DNA from: Kitasatospora terrestris
GTDB lineage: Bacteria; Actinomycetota; Actinomycetes; Streptomycetales; Streptomycetaceae
Length of the DNA: 64,000 nt
Direction of reading: 5' to 3'
NCBI RefSeq assembly: GCF_039542905.1
Contig: NZ_BAABIS010000001.1
Location: forward strand, 1,240,001-1,304,000
The notes beneath the pieces were generated by a model that worked only from the letters and a program-made list of their open reading frames with translations, ran no database searches and was not told the origin of the DNA. Made by a program: the position numbers and the translations under genes. Shown piece after piece: positions 44,849-54,347 of this stretch. Position 1 is the stretch's first letter; every line of letters begins with the position of its first letter.

Positions 44849-45616
44849 TCATGGTGCTTTCGACATGCCGAAGTACACTTTGTAGTCCCCTCCATCTCCC
44901 GAGAGCAGGTCGCTGGCAATCTTGAACTGAACCTGTCGATCACTTGAATTCTGGGTCCGCGCGGCAAGTAAAACCATGTCCCGCGGCGAGAGAGCGAACG
45001 TGGCAGGGCCACCGATCAGATCGTCGCTCAGGCCAAATAGCTCTCCCAGTGCATCACCTATTTCATCAGAGAAGCCAGCCAGGATGACGCCGGAAACAGC
45101 CGCCAGCACAGGTCCTATATCCGGTACGTATGAAATCAGCCCTACGACACCCGCACCTGCCGCCTTCGCCACAGTATGCATTACATCACGATAGTCCTCG
45201 GGGTTTCCGCTATCATGCTCGATGCATTGTGCGACTATTACCATTCCGCGCGGCTGCCCCCTGTAGAGCTCCAGCTGATCCGGCCTGGTGTCGCCCCCAT
45301 CAACATCTTGGTAAATTTGCGATCGCAATGCCTTCGGGTCCATTCCGGGGACGGTGATGGCCATCGTCACGTAAGGCTGGTCGGACCCGAATCCGCTGGT
45401 CGCACTGAAGCAGTTGAGACCTTGGTAGTGAACGAACATCTCGCCGATGTCAATCGCCCCTACATCTGGCCACCAATAGATGGCGCCATTCTCGAAAACG
45501 CTGACCCGTCCACCTTCGGAATAATCCATCTCATCCGTTACCGGGTTTCCGAGATATGAGTTCGAGCCGTTCAGCTCTAGCCATCTGTCGCGAATTGCGC
45601 CAATTACCTCGGGCAT
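44849..45616 (-). CDS. LGFP-repeat protein
   Basis: A 255-residue protein. IRDRWLELNGSNSYLGNPVT, then DEMDYSEGGRVSVFENGAIY and WWPDVGA (residues 7-54) form one and a half LGFP repeats, a module that binds cell-wall or arabinogalactan components in actinobacteria. The following 200 residues contain a hydrophobic Gly-rich segment (AAGAGVVGLISYVPDIGPVLAAVSGVILAGF, about 150-180) that could insert in membranes. No signal peptide is seen. The G+C content is visibly lower than that of its neighbours, suggesting recent transfer. A toxin or bacteriocin-like effector is possible but unproven. Confidence 0.6.
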   Translation of the reverse strand: MPEVIGAIRDRWLELNGSNSYLGNPVTDEMDYSEGGRVSVFENGAIYWWPDVGAIDIGEMFVHYQGLNCFSATSGFGSDQPYVTMAITVPGMDPKALRSQIYQDVDGGDTRPDQLELYRGQPRGMVIVAQCIEHDSGNPEDYRDVMHTVAKAAGAGVVGLISYVPDIGPVLAAVSGVILAGFSDEIGDALGELFGLSDDLIGGPATFALSPRDMVLLAARTQNSSDRQVQFKIASDLLSGDGGDYKVYFGMSKAP

Positions 45617-46162
45617 AACTTCCTCCTATGCCGTTGCCCCGCCGCCCCACCAGGGTCGATCCATAACGGAGCCTCGCGCGGGCGACGCGGGAAGGGCCGC
45701 TTAAAGTCCGGCTGCTGCCGATCCGAGAAGCCTAAGGGATCGCAAGCTCCTGCCGGACCGGACTGGTCATTCCAATTTCATATGGAGCCGTGTGCATGAT
45801 CTCTACCGGCGAAAGGGCGGTATGTGTCGGGTACTTCCACCGTGGACCTGTGGAGAGCATCGCGCAAGACACCAGCTCTATCTGTCGCGCCTGCTCCTTG
45901 GCTTGGTGATGCTGTGGCTGCGGATACATTGGCCGATCCCGTTCCGGACTCCTGACGGATGCCGCCCCGCCCGTGCCCCGGGTGACATAGGAGCGTCACT
46001 GCTCGGCGTCCCAGCCGTCGGGGCCGCTGGAGACCGCGAGCTCGGCGGCAGGCACGTTGGGCCGGGAGCGGACATCGGAGACTGAGTGCGCGACGATCTC
46101 GGCGACGACCGGGCCCTCTTCCGCCCGATCCGGCTGGGGCGGGAGTGGGTGGCGAGGCATTG
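45617..46162. other. Intergenic 546 bp, no gene recognised
   Basis: Short ORFs on both strands show no coherent family or ribosome binding site. The segment contains the upstream region of the LGFP gene and the 3' side of the convergent-oriented phosphotransferase gene. Confidence 0.5.
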
Positions 46163-47005
46163 CTACGGCTGGGGCAGAAGTTCAGCCAGCCGTTTCCGCA
46201 ACGGCCCCTCCAGGTCCAGATTGTCGCCGCGGGTGGTGGTCTGGAGCAGCTCCGTGATTACCGCCAGCTCCGCGAACCGGCCCTCGGGGGTGTCCAGGAT
46301 GTGGCCGAGGCGCTCCCGAATCTCGTTGGCCGTGGCCGGGACGAGCAGGCTGTAGCTGTGGAGCAGGGCAGCGTCGTAGCCGGCTGGCGCGATGCCCCAG
46401 CCCTCCCAGTCGAGGATGGTGAGTGTTGGGCCGGTGAGGTTGGTCCAGTGGAGATCACCGTGGGCCGTCGTCCAGACCGGCACCATTGTCCGGACTGGGG
46501 CGCCGAGAAACTGGGGCATGGCGCGGTCGAGGTACTCCTGACGCACGGCCACCCGGCTGGTCGACACTTGCTGGATCCCATCCAGCGCGGTTACCAGGTC
46601 CGTCCACCAGGCTTCGTTCAGCGCGGGCTCAGTTCGCAGTACGGGGTCGTCGCCGGAGACGACCACGGCGGTCACCTCTTCGTACAGCTCAGCGAGATAG
46701 CCGTGGCCGTCTTCGGTCCAGGCGTGCTGCTGGTGCAGCCGTGGCCGCGGGACGGCCAGCGGCATCGCGCGCTCCGCCTCGATCGGTCCGTCCCAGAGCT
46801 TGCCGGCCGCCTTGTCGGCCGGTGCCGATACCAGGCGCAGCCAGCCCCGGCCGCCGGTGGCGGTCGCCACCGACCGGCTGAGCGTGCGCCCTCGCCAGCC
46901 CCATACTTCTCGGGTGTTGCTGGGCTGTACCTCAAGCGTCATCGCCGCCGCGGTGAGCATCTTGCGCATGCGGGCAGCGGTGTTCGGCTCAGGTTCCGAG
47001 TACAT
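46163..47005 (-). CDS. APH-family phosphotransferase
   Basis: A 280-residue kinase-like protein from ATG 47005 (AGAGGA 6 nt upstream). The catalytic loop HGDLHWTNLTG (Brenner motif, about 195) and metal-binding Asp in ILDWEGWGIAPAGYDAALL are intact. The N-lobe is short and lacks a clear glycine-rich loop. The family includes aminoglycoside and macrolide kinases, homoserine/choline kinases and many unknowns; nothing in the context defines the substrate. Divergent from the XRE-DUF488 gene across a 202-bp promoter region. Confidence 0.75.
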   Translation of the reverse strand: MYSEPEPNTAARMRKMLTAAAMTLEVQPSNTREVWGWRGRTLSRSVATATGGRGWLRLVSAPADKAAGKLWDGPIEAERAMPLAVPRPRLHQQHAWTEDGHGYLAELYEEVTAVVVSGDDPVLRTEPALNEAWWTDLVTALDGIQQVSTSRVAVRQEYLDRAMPQFLGAPVRTMVPVWTTAHGDLHWTNLTGPTLTILDWEGWGIAPAGYDAALLHSYSLLVPATANEIRERLGHILDTPEGRFAELAVITELLQTTTRGDNLDLEGPLRKRLAELLPQP

Positions 47006-47207
47006 CCACGATCCTCTGCAACGACTCACAGGACAGGGCCGGTTGGGCAACTGCCGCAGCCGCCTGCCGCCAGTGTTCCGGATTCCCGGTCGTCGCAGCA
47101 GCATCTACGTACACCGTGACTTCGCCGCCCCCCAACGTCGCTCACGACCTTCACCCGTTCGGGGATGCGGTGACGGACTCGAGCTGACTGCTCGTTAGGA
47201 TTTCGCT

Positions 47208-47894
47208 ATGTCTGGTCTCCCCTCTGCCGATAGCTCTGAACGTGCTCGCGCCCACCGCCTGGGCCGCCAGCTACGGGCGCTGCGCGAGGCGCACGGCTTG
47301 ACCCGACCCGAGTTGGCCTCCGCCGCCGGCGTCCCCCTGCGCACGCTGTCCCGTCTGGAGACCGAGGGCGTGGCGCAGCCCGGACTGTTCACCGTCGCGG
47401 CGTTGGCGCGGGCCTTGGAGGTGACGGTGGACGAGCTGGTGGCGGCTGCGGGTCCGGTGCCGGGCCTGTGGTCCACGGGTTACGAGGGCCGAACGATCGA
47501 CTCGTTCGTGGCGGCGCTGGTCGAGGCGGGCGTGGACGCGGTGGCGGATGTCCGGCTGACACCGATCAGCCGCAAGCCCGGGTTCAGCAAGTCCCGGCTG
47601 AGCGCAGCCCTGGCCGAGGCGGACATCTCCTACCTTCACCTGCGTTCCCTGGGCAACCCGAAGGACAATCGGGCGCCGTTCTGGGACGGCCGCGTCGGCG
47701 AAGGCCTGGCGGCGTTCGCCGATGTCATGGCGGCAGAACCGGCCCGCCGGGAGCTGGAGGAACTGGCCGAGTTGGCCGTCGAGCGTTCGGTGGCGGTGTT
47801 GTGCTTCGAGCAGGATGAGCGCCGCTGCCACCGCCAGGCCGTCCTGGCTGAACTGCACCAGCGAACCGCGCTGTCCGTCGCCGCCCTGGCCTGA
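47208..47894 (+). CDS. XRE helix-turn-helix fused to DUF488
   Basis: A 228-residue fusion. Residues 15-75 are a Cro/CI HTH (LGRQLRALREAHGLTRPELA, SAAGVPLRTLSRLETEGVAQP). From about residue 86 a DUF488 domain follows: LWSTGYEGRTIDSFV, DVRLTPISRKPGFSKSRL, and C-terminal VLCFEQDERRCHRQAVLAEL with its conserved Cys-His pair. DUF488 is of unknown function. The fusion suggests a regulator sensing a ligand or nucleic acid through DUF488. It lies 88 bp upstream of an unknown gene in the same direction. Confidence 0.85.
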   Translation: MSGLPSADSSERARAHRLGRQLRALREAHGLTRPELASAAGVPLRTLSRLETEGVAQPGLFTVAALARALEVTVDELVAAAGPVPGLWSTGYEGRTIDSFVAALVEAGVDAVADVRLTPISRKPGFSKSRLSAALAEADISYLHLRSLGNPKDNRAPFWDGRVGEGLAAFADVMAAEPARRELEELAELAVERSVAVLCFEQDERRCHRQAVLAELHQRTALSVAALA

Positions 47895-47982
47895 TCCGTT
47901 CAACTCCCGTCCGAACAGGCACCCTTGCGCATTCGGCACCCTGCCCGCCCAATGGTGACAGGAGTCAGACCAGGGGGTTGGT

Positions 47983-48798
47983 ATGTCGGCATCGGGCTGG
48001 GAACGAGCGCGCATCCTGATCACGGTCAAGACGTATCCCGACGTTTCGCACAAGTACCTGGAAACCTGCTGTGTCGCCGGCATCCGTCTGGACACCGACC
48101 CGGTGCGGCACGTGCGACTCTTTCCCGTCCCGCACCGGCTGCTTGACGAGGAGAAGCAGTTCGGGAAGTACTCCGTTGTCGAGGTCGACGTCCGGCGCCA
48201 CCACGCCGACCGGAGACCTGAGAGCCTGCGACCCAACCTGGACACCCTCCGGGTCGTCGGCACGGTCAGCAGCCGGAACGGCTGGGCCGAGCGCCTCGAC
48301 ATCGCCAGACCGCTGATCCAACCGTCCCTGTGCGCGATCAAACGCCTCCAGGCCGCCAACGGAACCTCCCTCGGGCTGTTCCGTCCCGCGCGCATCGGCT
48401 CCTTCCGCCTCGCCGACGCCAGCCCCTGGACCGCTGAGCAGCACGGCATCGTCAACCAGACCGACATGCTGAGCCCCGACCACCGGCCTCTCGAATGGGT
48501 TCCCTACGAGTTTCGCTACCACTTTCACTGTGACGACGAGGCCTGCCGGGGCCACGACATGGGCCTGCACGACTGGGAAGCCGGCCAGTCGTGGCGTAAG
48601 TTCCGCCGAACCTACCCCGCCCACCGGCTCACCGACGTCCTGCGCGAGCGCTGGTGGACCAGAATGGTCACGCCCGATCGGGCAACGCACTTCTTCGTCG
48701 GTAACATCGCCGCCCGCCCGAGGACCTTCATGCTCCTTGGCGTGTTCAACCCCACGATCGCCGCTCTTACCGCCCCGCGCCAGGACGCGCTCTTCTGA
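47983..48798 (+). CDS. Hypothetical protein linked to the XRE-DUF488 gene
   Basis: A 271-residue protein from ATG 47983 (AGGGGG upstream). ILITVKTYPDVSHKYLETCCVAGIRL, then VRLFPVPHRLL and a segment rich in His/Asp (RHHADRRPESLRPNL) make up the N-half. The C-half has RYHFHCDDEACRGHDMGLHDWE (in pieces around 180-201), a cluster of Cys/His/Asp that could bind metal. I do not recognise a family. Co-orientation with XRE-DUF488 suggests a two-gene module, possibly nucleic-acid related or defensive; this is speculation. Confidence 0.6.
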   Translation: MSASGWERARILITVKTYPDVSHKYLETCCVAGIRLDTDPVRHVRLFPVPHRLLDEEKQFGKYSVVEVDVRRHHADRRPESLRPNLDTLRVVGTVSSRNGWAERLDIARPLIQPSLCAIKRLQAANGTSLGLFRPARIGSFRLADASPWTAEQHGIVNQTDMLSPDHRPLEWVPYEFRYHFHCDDEACRGHDMGLHDWEAGQSWRKFRRTYPAHRLTDVLRERWWTRMVTPDRATHFFVGNIAARPRTFMLLGVFNPTIAALTAPRQDALF

Positions 48799-48897
48799 GC
48801 GCGCACTCGTAGCCTTTACCGGTGTCGGACCCCCTATCACCAACGGATCCACGCCGGGAAAACGAAGTGGGCCGACCGTAACGCTGCGGTGCCTGGC

Positions 48898-49549
48898 TCA
48901 GTGCGGCCGCATGCGGTAGAGCAGGCCGGGGGCCCTTGGGAGGTCCAGTACGAAGCGGTAGATAGGGTCGTCAGCCGTGGGAACGGTGAGGGCGTAGCTG
49001 CCGCCGGTGTCACCGCGCAGACCACCCCGGCCTTCCGGCCTCGGTCGGCCGGCAGTCGGAGGGCAGCGGTGACCCGCGGATAGATCGGGCGCCCGTCGTA
49101 ACCGACGCGCCAGGCGTTGCCTCGGCGTCGCCGTCGAGCGAGATCCCGATCCGCAGGGCCAGGCACAACTCGTCGAAGAGGTCAAGCCACTCGGCGTCGA
49201 GCAGCACGCCGTTCGTCTGGAGCGCGACTCGGACCACGTTCGGCTGCACGGCGAGCTCGCGCAGCACCTCAGCCACGTGCTCGCGGCCGGCCGTCAGCGG
49301 CTCGCCGCCGTGCAGCTCGATCGCCAGCGGCCGCCCCAGGAAGAGCCGGTGCAGATCCCGGACCTGCTCGGCGGTGATCACGGCCCCTCCGGGGGCTTCC
49401 TTGCGCTTCTCGAAGCAGTACAGGCAGTCGACGTCGCACGTCTCACCCCACAGCTTCAAGATCACGGATGCCGCTTCGGCGTGGTTCCCGGGGTTCAAGG
49501 TGCGGTAGAGCTCATCAATCTCGAACTGCGGGCCAGTGGTGCCGTCCAT
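48898..49549 (-). pseudogene. Frameshifted radical SAM protein gene
   Basis: ATG 49549 (GGGAGG 7 nt upstream) begins an intact radical SAM N-terminus: CDVDCLYC (CxxxCxxC for the 4Fe-4S cluster), ELHGGEPL, LQTNGVLL and IGISLDGDAEA. At about 49120 one base is missing and the sequence continues in another frame (NAWRVGYDGRPIYPRVTAALRL, AGVVCAVTP). It then shifts again (PTADDPIYRFVLDLPRAPG) and stops at 48898. The product is shortened and broken, although the 4Fe-4S half remains translatable. It was probably a peptide-modifying enzyme of a RiPP or nucleoside pathway. Confidence 0.7.
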
Positions 49550-49581
49550 CGTTCGCCTCCCTGCTGCTTCGGGACGTGCCA

Positions 49582-50016
49582 CTACTCGGGCAGCTGCCCC
49601 AACAGCGCGCCCTGGCCGGACTGAAGGATGTGCGCCGCTTCCAGCGGGATCCAGAAGCACTCGAACCGGGTCGGCTCCTGCTCGCCGTCGTGGTCCTCCT
49701 GACTCATCCACCGTTCCTCGGTGGGCTCGGTCAGCTCCAGGTGGAAGACGTGCCGGATCTGGATCTCACGGCGGTAGGGGGTCATGTCGTACTCGGCCTC
49801 GCCGAGCTTGGACACGATCTTGAAGTCGGTGAGCCCGGTCTCCTCCCGTGCCTCGCGCAGCACCGCGTCCGCCGGCGTCTCACCGGGGCGCACGCTGCCC
49901 GCGGGAACCTGAATCCCCACCTCCTCGTAGGTGTTGTCGGCGTGCCTGAACACCAACAGCCGGCTGTCCCGCACGACGTACGCGAGGACCTTCTCCCTGA
50001 CGACCTTCTCCGACAT
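49582..50016 (-). CDS. Nudix hydrolase
   Basis: A 144-residue Nudix protein from ATG 50016 (AAGGAGT upstream). The Nudix box GSVRPGETPADAVLREAREE followed by TGL (about 40-62) is complete. It hydrolyses a nucleoside diphosphate linked to another group; the specific substrate is not evident. It lies 32 bp upstream of the broken radical SAM gene in the same direction, so the two were an operon. Confidence 0.85.
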   Translation of the reverse strand: MSEKVVREKVLAYVVRDSRLLVFRHADNTYEEVGIQVPAGSVRPGETPADAVLREAREETGLTDFKIVSKLGEAEYDMTPYRREIQIRHVFHLELTEPTEERWMSQEDHDGEQEPTRFECFWIPLEAAHILQSGQGALLGQLPE

Positions 50017-50276
50017 GCGTCACTCCTTCGCTCTCTGCGGTGGGTTCGCCGACCCAGGCTGTGGTACTCGGTCGGTGCAGGCTGTGGGCAGGCAACGGCG
50101 CGCACCCTCGGGCGCGTTCGGTGGCTTGTGCGGCGAACGTGGCGTCGCCGTGGATCGTGGTTCGGCGGCGGGACCGCCTCGGGGTGGCGCTGGCCGTCCG
50201 CGGGGGACGTACGCGGCCGGCGCCGGGTGCGCCCGGCCGGTGTTCCCTGACCTGGCGGGCGCAGTCTCGGGGGCCG

Positions 50277-50750
50277 CTACGCGGCGGCCGGCTGCCGGTC
50301 GCGGTGCAGATCGGGTTTCGGCTCGGCCGCGGTGCGCAGCGCGATCCGAGCGCACACCTTCTTCGCGAAGTTGTCGGCGCACTCCCACCACAGGTGTTCG
50401 ACGAGCTCGGCGACCAGCGCCAGGCCGCGCCCACCGTCGGCGTCGTCCGCAGCCCGGGTGACGACGGGCTCTACGGTGCCCTCGCCGTCCCACACCTCGA
50501 CCGTGAGGAACCCGCCCGCTTCCAGGTACAGGAAGACCTCGAGCCGGCTGACGATCCCGCCGTACCGCATCCCGTTCGTGACGAGTTCGGTGACGGTGAG
50601 CTCGACGGCGAGCGCGGTGTCGTCGTCGAGCCCGATGCCGCGTTCACGGAGAGCGGCCATCGCCTGGCGTCGCGCCTCCCCGGGCGCCTTGGGTTGGCAC
50701 TCCAGCCTGAGATGCGCGATCCGGATGTGGTCGAAAGGTCTTTCGGGCAT
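50277..50750 (-). CDS. RsbW-like ATP-binding protein (HATPase_c_2)
   Basis: A 157-residue protein from ATG 50750 (TTGGAG 6 nt upstream; the frame continues upstream without family similarity). The GHKL motif ELTVTELVTNGMRYGG (N box, about 55-70), VWDGEG (G1) and GGRGLALVAEL (G2) show an anti-sigma/serine-kinase type ATPase fold. In Streptomyces such small proteins are abundant and often sit next to RiPP or regulatory genes. The partner is not identified. Confidence 0.8.
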   Translation of the reverse strand: MPERPFDHIRIAHLRLECQPKAPGEARRQAMAALRERGIGLDDDTALAVELTVTELVTNGMRYGGIVSRLEVFLYLEAGGFLTVEVWDGEGTVEPVVTRAADDADGGRGLALVAELVEHLWWECADNFAKKVCARIALRTAAEPKPDLHRDRQPAAA

Positions 50751-51133
50751 GGGGCTGCTCCAACGCATTAGCGGCTGCCGCAAGACGGACGCGACCGGGT
50801 CGGTGGGCGGGGCGGTGCAACCACCCGTAAGCCAGCGGTGGGCGCACAGCCACGCCACCCGGACGGTCGGTCCGGGCCCTGCGGCCTGGCGGCGGCGTAC
50901 GGGTGACATGGCGTCTCTCTCCTCCGGTCGGTGGCGAGGCCTGCCGGCGCGGTTCAGTGCGAGATCAAGTCGCGGAAGGTCGTTGGTACCTGAACAAGTA
51001 AAGCCAGAACGCTTGTCAGGGACTCAACGAGCGAGAGGAATGGTGATCGGCGGGCATCGCAGCTGGCGGTGAGGCGGTGTAGGGCGTCGAACTCGACCTC
51101 ACGGCTTGACGTTGAGCACCGATGAACCCCTCG
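50751..51133. other. Intergenic 383 bp, no gene recognised
   Basis: It separates the RsbW-like gene from the last gene of the lanthipeptide operon. The GC-rich ORFs here look like shadows. Nothing structural was noticed. Confidence 0.5.
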
Positions 51134-52243
51134 CTAGGGATCGCCGCCTGGGGCGGTCGGGTCGAGCAGGGTGGCTTCGAGCACCTTGGCTGCCTGGGCG
51201 AGCGAGTCATCGAGCCGGCGTCGGAGGACGTCCGGCATGCTGCTGGCATCGAGAGCGCATGCAGCGGAGGCGGCCTCGAGGGCGCTCGACTCGGCTGGGT
51301 TCAGGTGATCGCGGCAGAAGTCGTGCTGAAGGATATCCCGTACCGCGTAGCCGTCGGGTAACGCCCTTGTCCGGGCGATGAGGTACTTGGCGAGGTCGCG
51401 GGCGCCCTGAGGGTCTATGCGGAAGGTGGCGTCCACGGCGGTCAGCACGAGGCGGGTGGTGAACAGCGCGAGGCCTTCGCTGTCCTCCAGTCGCTGGCAG
51501 TGGTCGATGGCGGCCAGCGCTTCTGTACGGCTGCTGGGGCGGCACAGCGAGGTCAGGACCGCGGTGACGGCGTTCTCCCACGGCTCGCCGGGCTCGGTGG
51601 CTTCCAGGAGGGTGAGCGCGCCTGCGCTGTCGCCGGTGGTGGCGCGGGCGAGGATGGCGACTTGGCGGCCGTCGAGGATGCGGTTGCCGATGCCTTTGTG
51701 GCGCTCCAGGTGCTCCAGTGCCTCCTGCCAGCGCCCGGCGCCGGTCAGGGCGCGGGTGCCGTCGGCCAGCAGGACCCTCCACAGCCATCGTCGTACCTCG
51801 GCGCGCTGAGCCGGGTCGTCGGTGAGGTCGGAGGGCACGGTGATGCCGTCCACCATCATCTCGGCGCCGCTGGTGACGGCACTGTAGAGGGCTGTGAGCA
51901 AGTGGTGGCCCGTGTCGCCGTGGCCGGCCCGGATGTGAAGGCGTGCGAGGTTGACGATCGGTTCCAGGGCACGGATTGCGCTCATCGCGGGGAGCGGGCG
52001 GGCGCGCAGGTATAGGGCGGCGTGCTGGTGGCACAACTCGCGGGCCAGGTGCGGCAGGGCGAGGTCGGACGCGAGCAGCGCGGCCTGGTTGAAGACGGTG
52101 GATGCCAGGCCCGGGTCTGCCCGCCGGGTGCTGGCGTCGGCAAGCTCCTGGAGCTTGCCGACGCGGGCCTCGAGCGGCGGGCATGCGGGCCGGATCCGGG
52201 CGACCAGCGGGAAGCGCTGGGCTGTGGCTCCGGTCAGCTGCAC
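51134..52243 (-). CDS. FxLD-cluster hypothetical protein, helical repeat
   Basis: A 369-residue protein starting at GTG 52243, 4 bp after the methyltransferase stop; the longer upstream frame is a shadow of that gene. It is almost entirely helical, with TPR-like segments (AALLASDLALPHLARELCHQHAALY, GRWQEALEHLERHKGIGNRIL, GDSAGALTLLEATEPGEPW). No catalytic motif is seen. Genes of this kind follow the methyltransferase in other lanthipeptide clusters and may act as a scaffold or regulator; I cannot assign a function. Confidence 0.6.
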   Translation of the reverse strand: MQLTGATAQRFPLVARIRPACPPLEARVGKLQELADASTRRADPGLASTVFNQAALLASDLALPHLARELCHQHAALYLRARPLPAMSAIRALEPIVNLARLHIRAGHGDTGHHLLTALYSAVTSGAEMMVDGITVPSDLTDDPAQRAEVRRWLWRVLLADGTRALTGAGRWQEALEHLERHKGIGNRILDGRQVAILARATTGDSAGALTLLEATEPGEPWENAVTAVLTSLCRPSSRTEALAAIDHCQRLEDSEGLALFTTRLVLTAVDATFRIDPQGARDLAKYLIARTRALPDGYAVRDILQHDFCRDHLNPAESSALEAASAACALDASSMPDVLRRRLDDSLAQAAKVLEATLLDPTAPGGDP

Positions 52244-52247
52244 GCGG

Positions 52248-54332
52248 CTACTCCCAGATGACGGTGATCGGGTGGTTGGGGCGGGGCAGGACGAAGATGC
52301 CGGCGGCCGGGTCGGCGGTGGCCGGGGCGTCGGGGAGTTCGAAGCGCACCGTGCGGTCGCGGTAGGCGGTGCCCCAGGTGCGGATCTCCTGGGACACGAG
52401 GTCGGCGAGTGCGGCGCCGTCGGGGCCGTGGCCGATGACACCCGTCTCGTACACCTTGCGGCCGTCCTCAGCGGGCTCGGCCGGGCGGATGGTGAGGTAG
52501 GCGAGCGAGGAGCCGTTGACGGTCGCCATGGAGCCCCAGCTGAACATCCGGGCGACACCGCGGTCCTGGGCGGTGTCGGCCACGCTCATGCGCATCAGAG
52601 CGTTCGGGAGCGTGCAGGACAGCCACAGGTCCATGAACTCGTAGGTGGTGCCGGCGGGGACGTTCACGCCGGTCCAGCGTTCGTGACGCTCGCCGTCGAA
52701 GACGCCGAGCAGGGTGTCAGTGTCCACAGCATCGGTCTGGTCCTTGTGGACCTGCAGCGTCACGTCGTCCTGGGCGGTGAGGGTGACGGTGCGGCGGGCG
52801 TCGTCCATGCTGCCGCGCAGCGGCATGAACACCGCGAGCTGGCTGTCAGTGCTGCGCCAGCTGGCATCTCCGCGCTCGAAGGCGATCGAGCGGGAGGCGG
52901 TGCCGCGCAGCCGCAGCGGCAGGACGATCCGTCCGGTGGGCTTGATCTGCTGGAGCCAGGCGGTGGGCATCTCGCTGGTGCTGACGGTGGCGATGATGCG
53001 GTCGTAGGGGGCAGCGGCGGGGTGGCCGAGGGCGCCGTCGCCGAGGACGACGTCCACGTTGGTGACGCCAGCGTCGGCGATGTGCTTGCGGGCGCCGTCC
53101 ACCAGGTCGTCGTCCACGTCGACGGTCACCACCTGGCCGTCGGGGCCGACGATGACGCCGAGGTAGGCGGCGTTGACGCCGGTTCCGGCGCCGGACTCGA
53201 AGATCTTCTCGCCGGGCTGGGCGGCGAGCTGTTCGAGCATCATGGCGACGATCCACGGCTGGGAGGCGGCGCTGATCTGGACGCCCGAGCCGTCGGTCTT
53301 CGTGTAGGTGGGGTTGTCCGCGTAGGCCACGTCCAGCGGGAAGCCGGGCAGGAAGTGTTCGCGGGGCACGGTGCGGAACGCGTTCTCCACCGCCCAGGTG
53401 GTGATGGCCTTCTGGGTGAGGAGCCGGTTGGTGAGGCTGTCGCGCAGCTCCTCGGCGGATGGGATGGCGGTGTTGTCGCTGAGAGTAGTCACGTGGGCGA
53501 CCCTAGTGGTTGTGCGGATGGTTGACTGCGAGGACGCGGAGTCCTCGCCGGAATGGAAGACAGCATCCAACGCGCGTGCGGCCAGGGCAGATTGATGCTC
53601 GACGCGCAGCCCGGCACGGTTGGCATGGAAGAGGAGCAGGTGGGCAAGGACAGCACGCAGCCCGCGGGTGAGGTGTCCTTCACGGGAGAGCCGCACAAGG
53701 TCTTGCCCGGCCTGCTCGAAGGCGTGGATCCAGGGGCCGTGGCTGTCGAGTGCCCAGCCGGGTTCGGCGATCTGGTGGGTGTCGGCCGTCATCAGGCGCC
53801 GCATGGCCACAGTGAGCTCGGCGGCTCGCTCGGGTGCGACCGCAGGCGCTTGCGGCCTCAGTTCCGCGAACTTCGCCCACACGTCGCCTTGTTCATACCA
53901 GTCCAGGCCCGCCGCGCGCAGCATGGCGCCGGTGAGCAGCACAGTGGTCTCGGCCTGGCCGAGGGCGGCCGTCTGCTGGTGATCGGCGGCGCGGGCGAGG
54001 AGGTGGTGGCTGTCGACGTTGAACAGGCGGTGGGCCGCCTCCATGGCCGGTGCGCCGCCGAATGCCGCGCTTTCGGGCTCGTAGATGCCCAGGCTCCAGC
54101 CGTCGAGGTGACCTTCTCGGGTGAGGTCGTCCAGGAGGGCCGTGATGGCCGGCGCCGGCGCGTTCGCCCGGTAGCGGAGCCGGAAGGGGTCCTTGCGCAT
54201 GTACCACCAGCCTTCCAGCTCTCCGGAGTTTTGGGCTTCGGTGAGCGCGGGGGCGAGGCGGTGCACGGCGAGTTGCTCGGTGGTGGCGCGGTAGGTGACG
54301 GCGATGTCGTGCTGGATCCAGCCGGTGGTCAT
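52248..54332 (-). CDS. FxLD-system methyltransferase (SpaB_C + PCMT fusion)
   Basis: A 694-residue bifunctional protein. Residues 1-270 are a thiopeptide-type SpaB C-terminal domain (IQHDIAVTYRATTEQLAVHRL, WWYMRKDPFRLRYRAN, WYEQGDVWAKF), which in LanB enzymes performs glutamate elimination. Residues from about 290 are a protein-L-isoaspartate methyltransferase-like domain: FRTVPREHFLPG, ISAASQPWIVAMMLEQL, IFESGAGTGVNAAYLG (SAM motif I) and VVTVDVDDDLVDGARKHI. This fusion is the methyltransferase of FxLD lanthipeptide clusters and probably modifies an Asp of the precursor core. It overlaps neither neighbour (15 bp from LanC). Confidence 0.85.
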   Translation of the reverse strand: MTTGWIQHDIAVTYRATTEQLAVHRLAPALTEAQNSGELEGWWYMRKDPFRLRYRANAPAPAITALLDDLTREGHLDGWSLGIYEPESAAFGGAPAMEAAHRLFNVDSHHLLARAADHQQTAALGQAETTVLLTGAMLRAAGLDWYEQGDVWAKFAELRPQAPAVAPERAAELTVAMRRLMTADTHQIAEPGWALDSHGPWIHAFEQAGQDLVRLSREGHLTRGLRAVLAHLLLFHANRAGLRVEHQSALAARALDAVFHSGEDSASSQSTIRTTTRVAHVTTLSDNTAIPSAEELRDSLTNRLLTQKAITTWAVENAFRTVPREHFLPGFPLDVAYADNPTYTKTDGSGVQISAASQPWIVAMMLEQLAAQPGEKIFESGAGTGVNAAYLGVIVGPDGQVVTVDVDDDLVDGARKHIADAGVTNVDVVLGDGALGHPAAAPYDRIIATVSTSEMPTAWLQQIKPTGRIVLPLRLRGTASRSIAFERGDASWRSTDSQLAVFMPLRGSMDDARRTVTLTAQDDVTLQVHKDQTDAVDTDTLLGVFDGERHERWTGVNVPAGTTYEFMDLWLSCTLPNALMRMSVADTAQDRGVARMFSWGSMATVNGSSLAYLTIRPAEPAEDGRKVYETGVIGHGPDGAALADLVSQEIRTWGTAYRDRTVRFELPDAPATADPAAGIFVLPRPNHPITVIWE

Positions 54333-54347
54333 CGGATCGGTCCTCGG

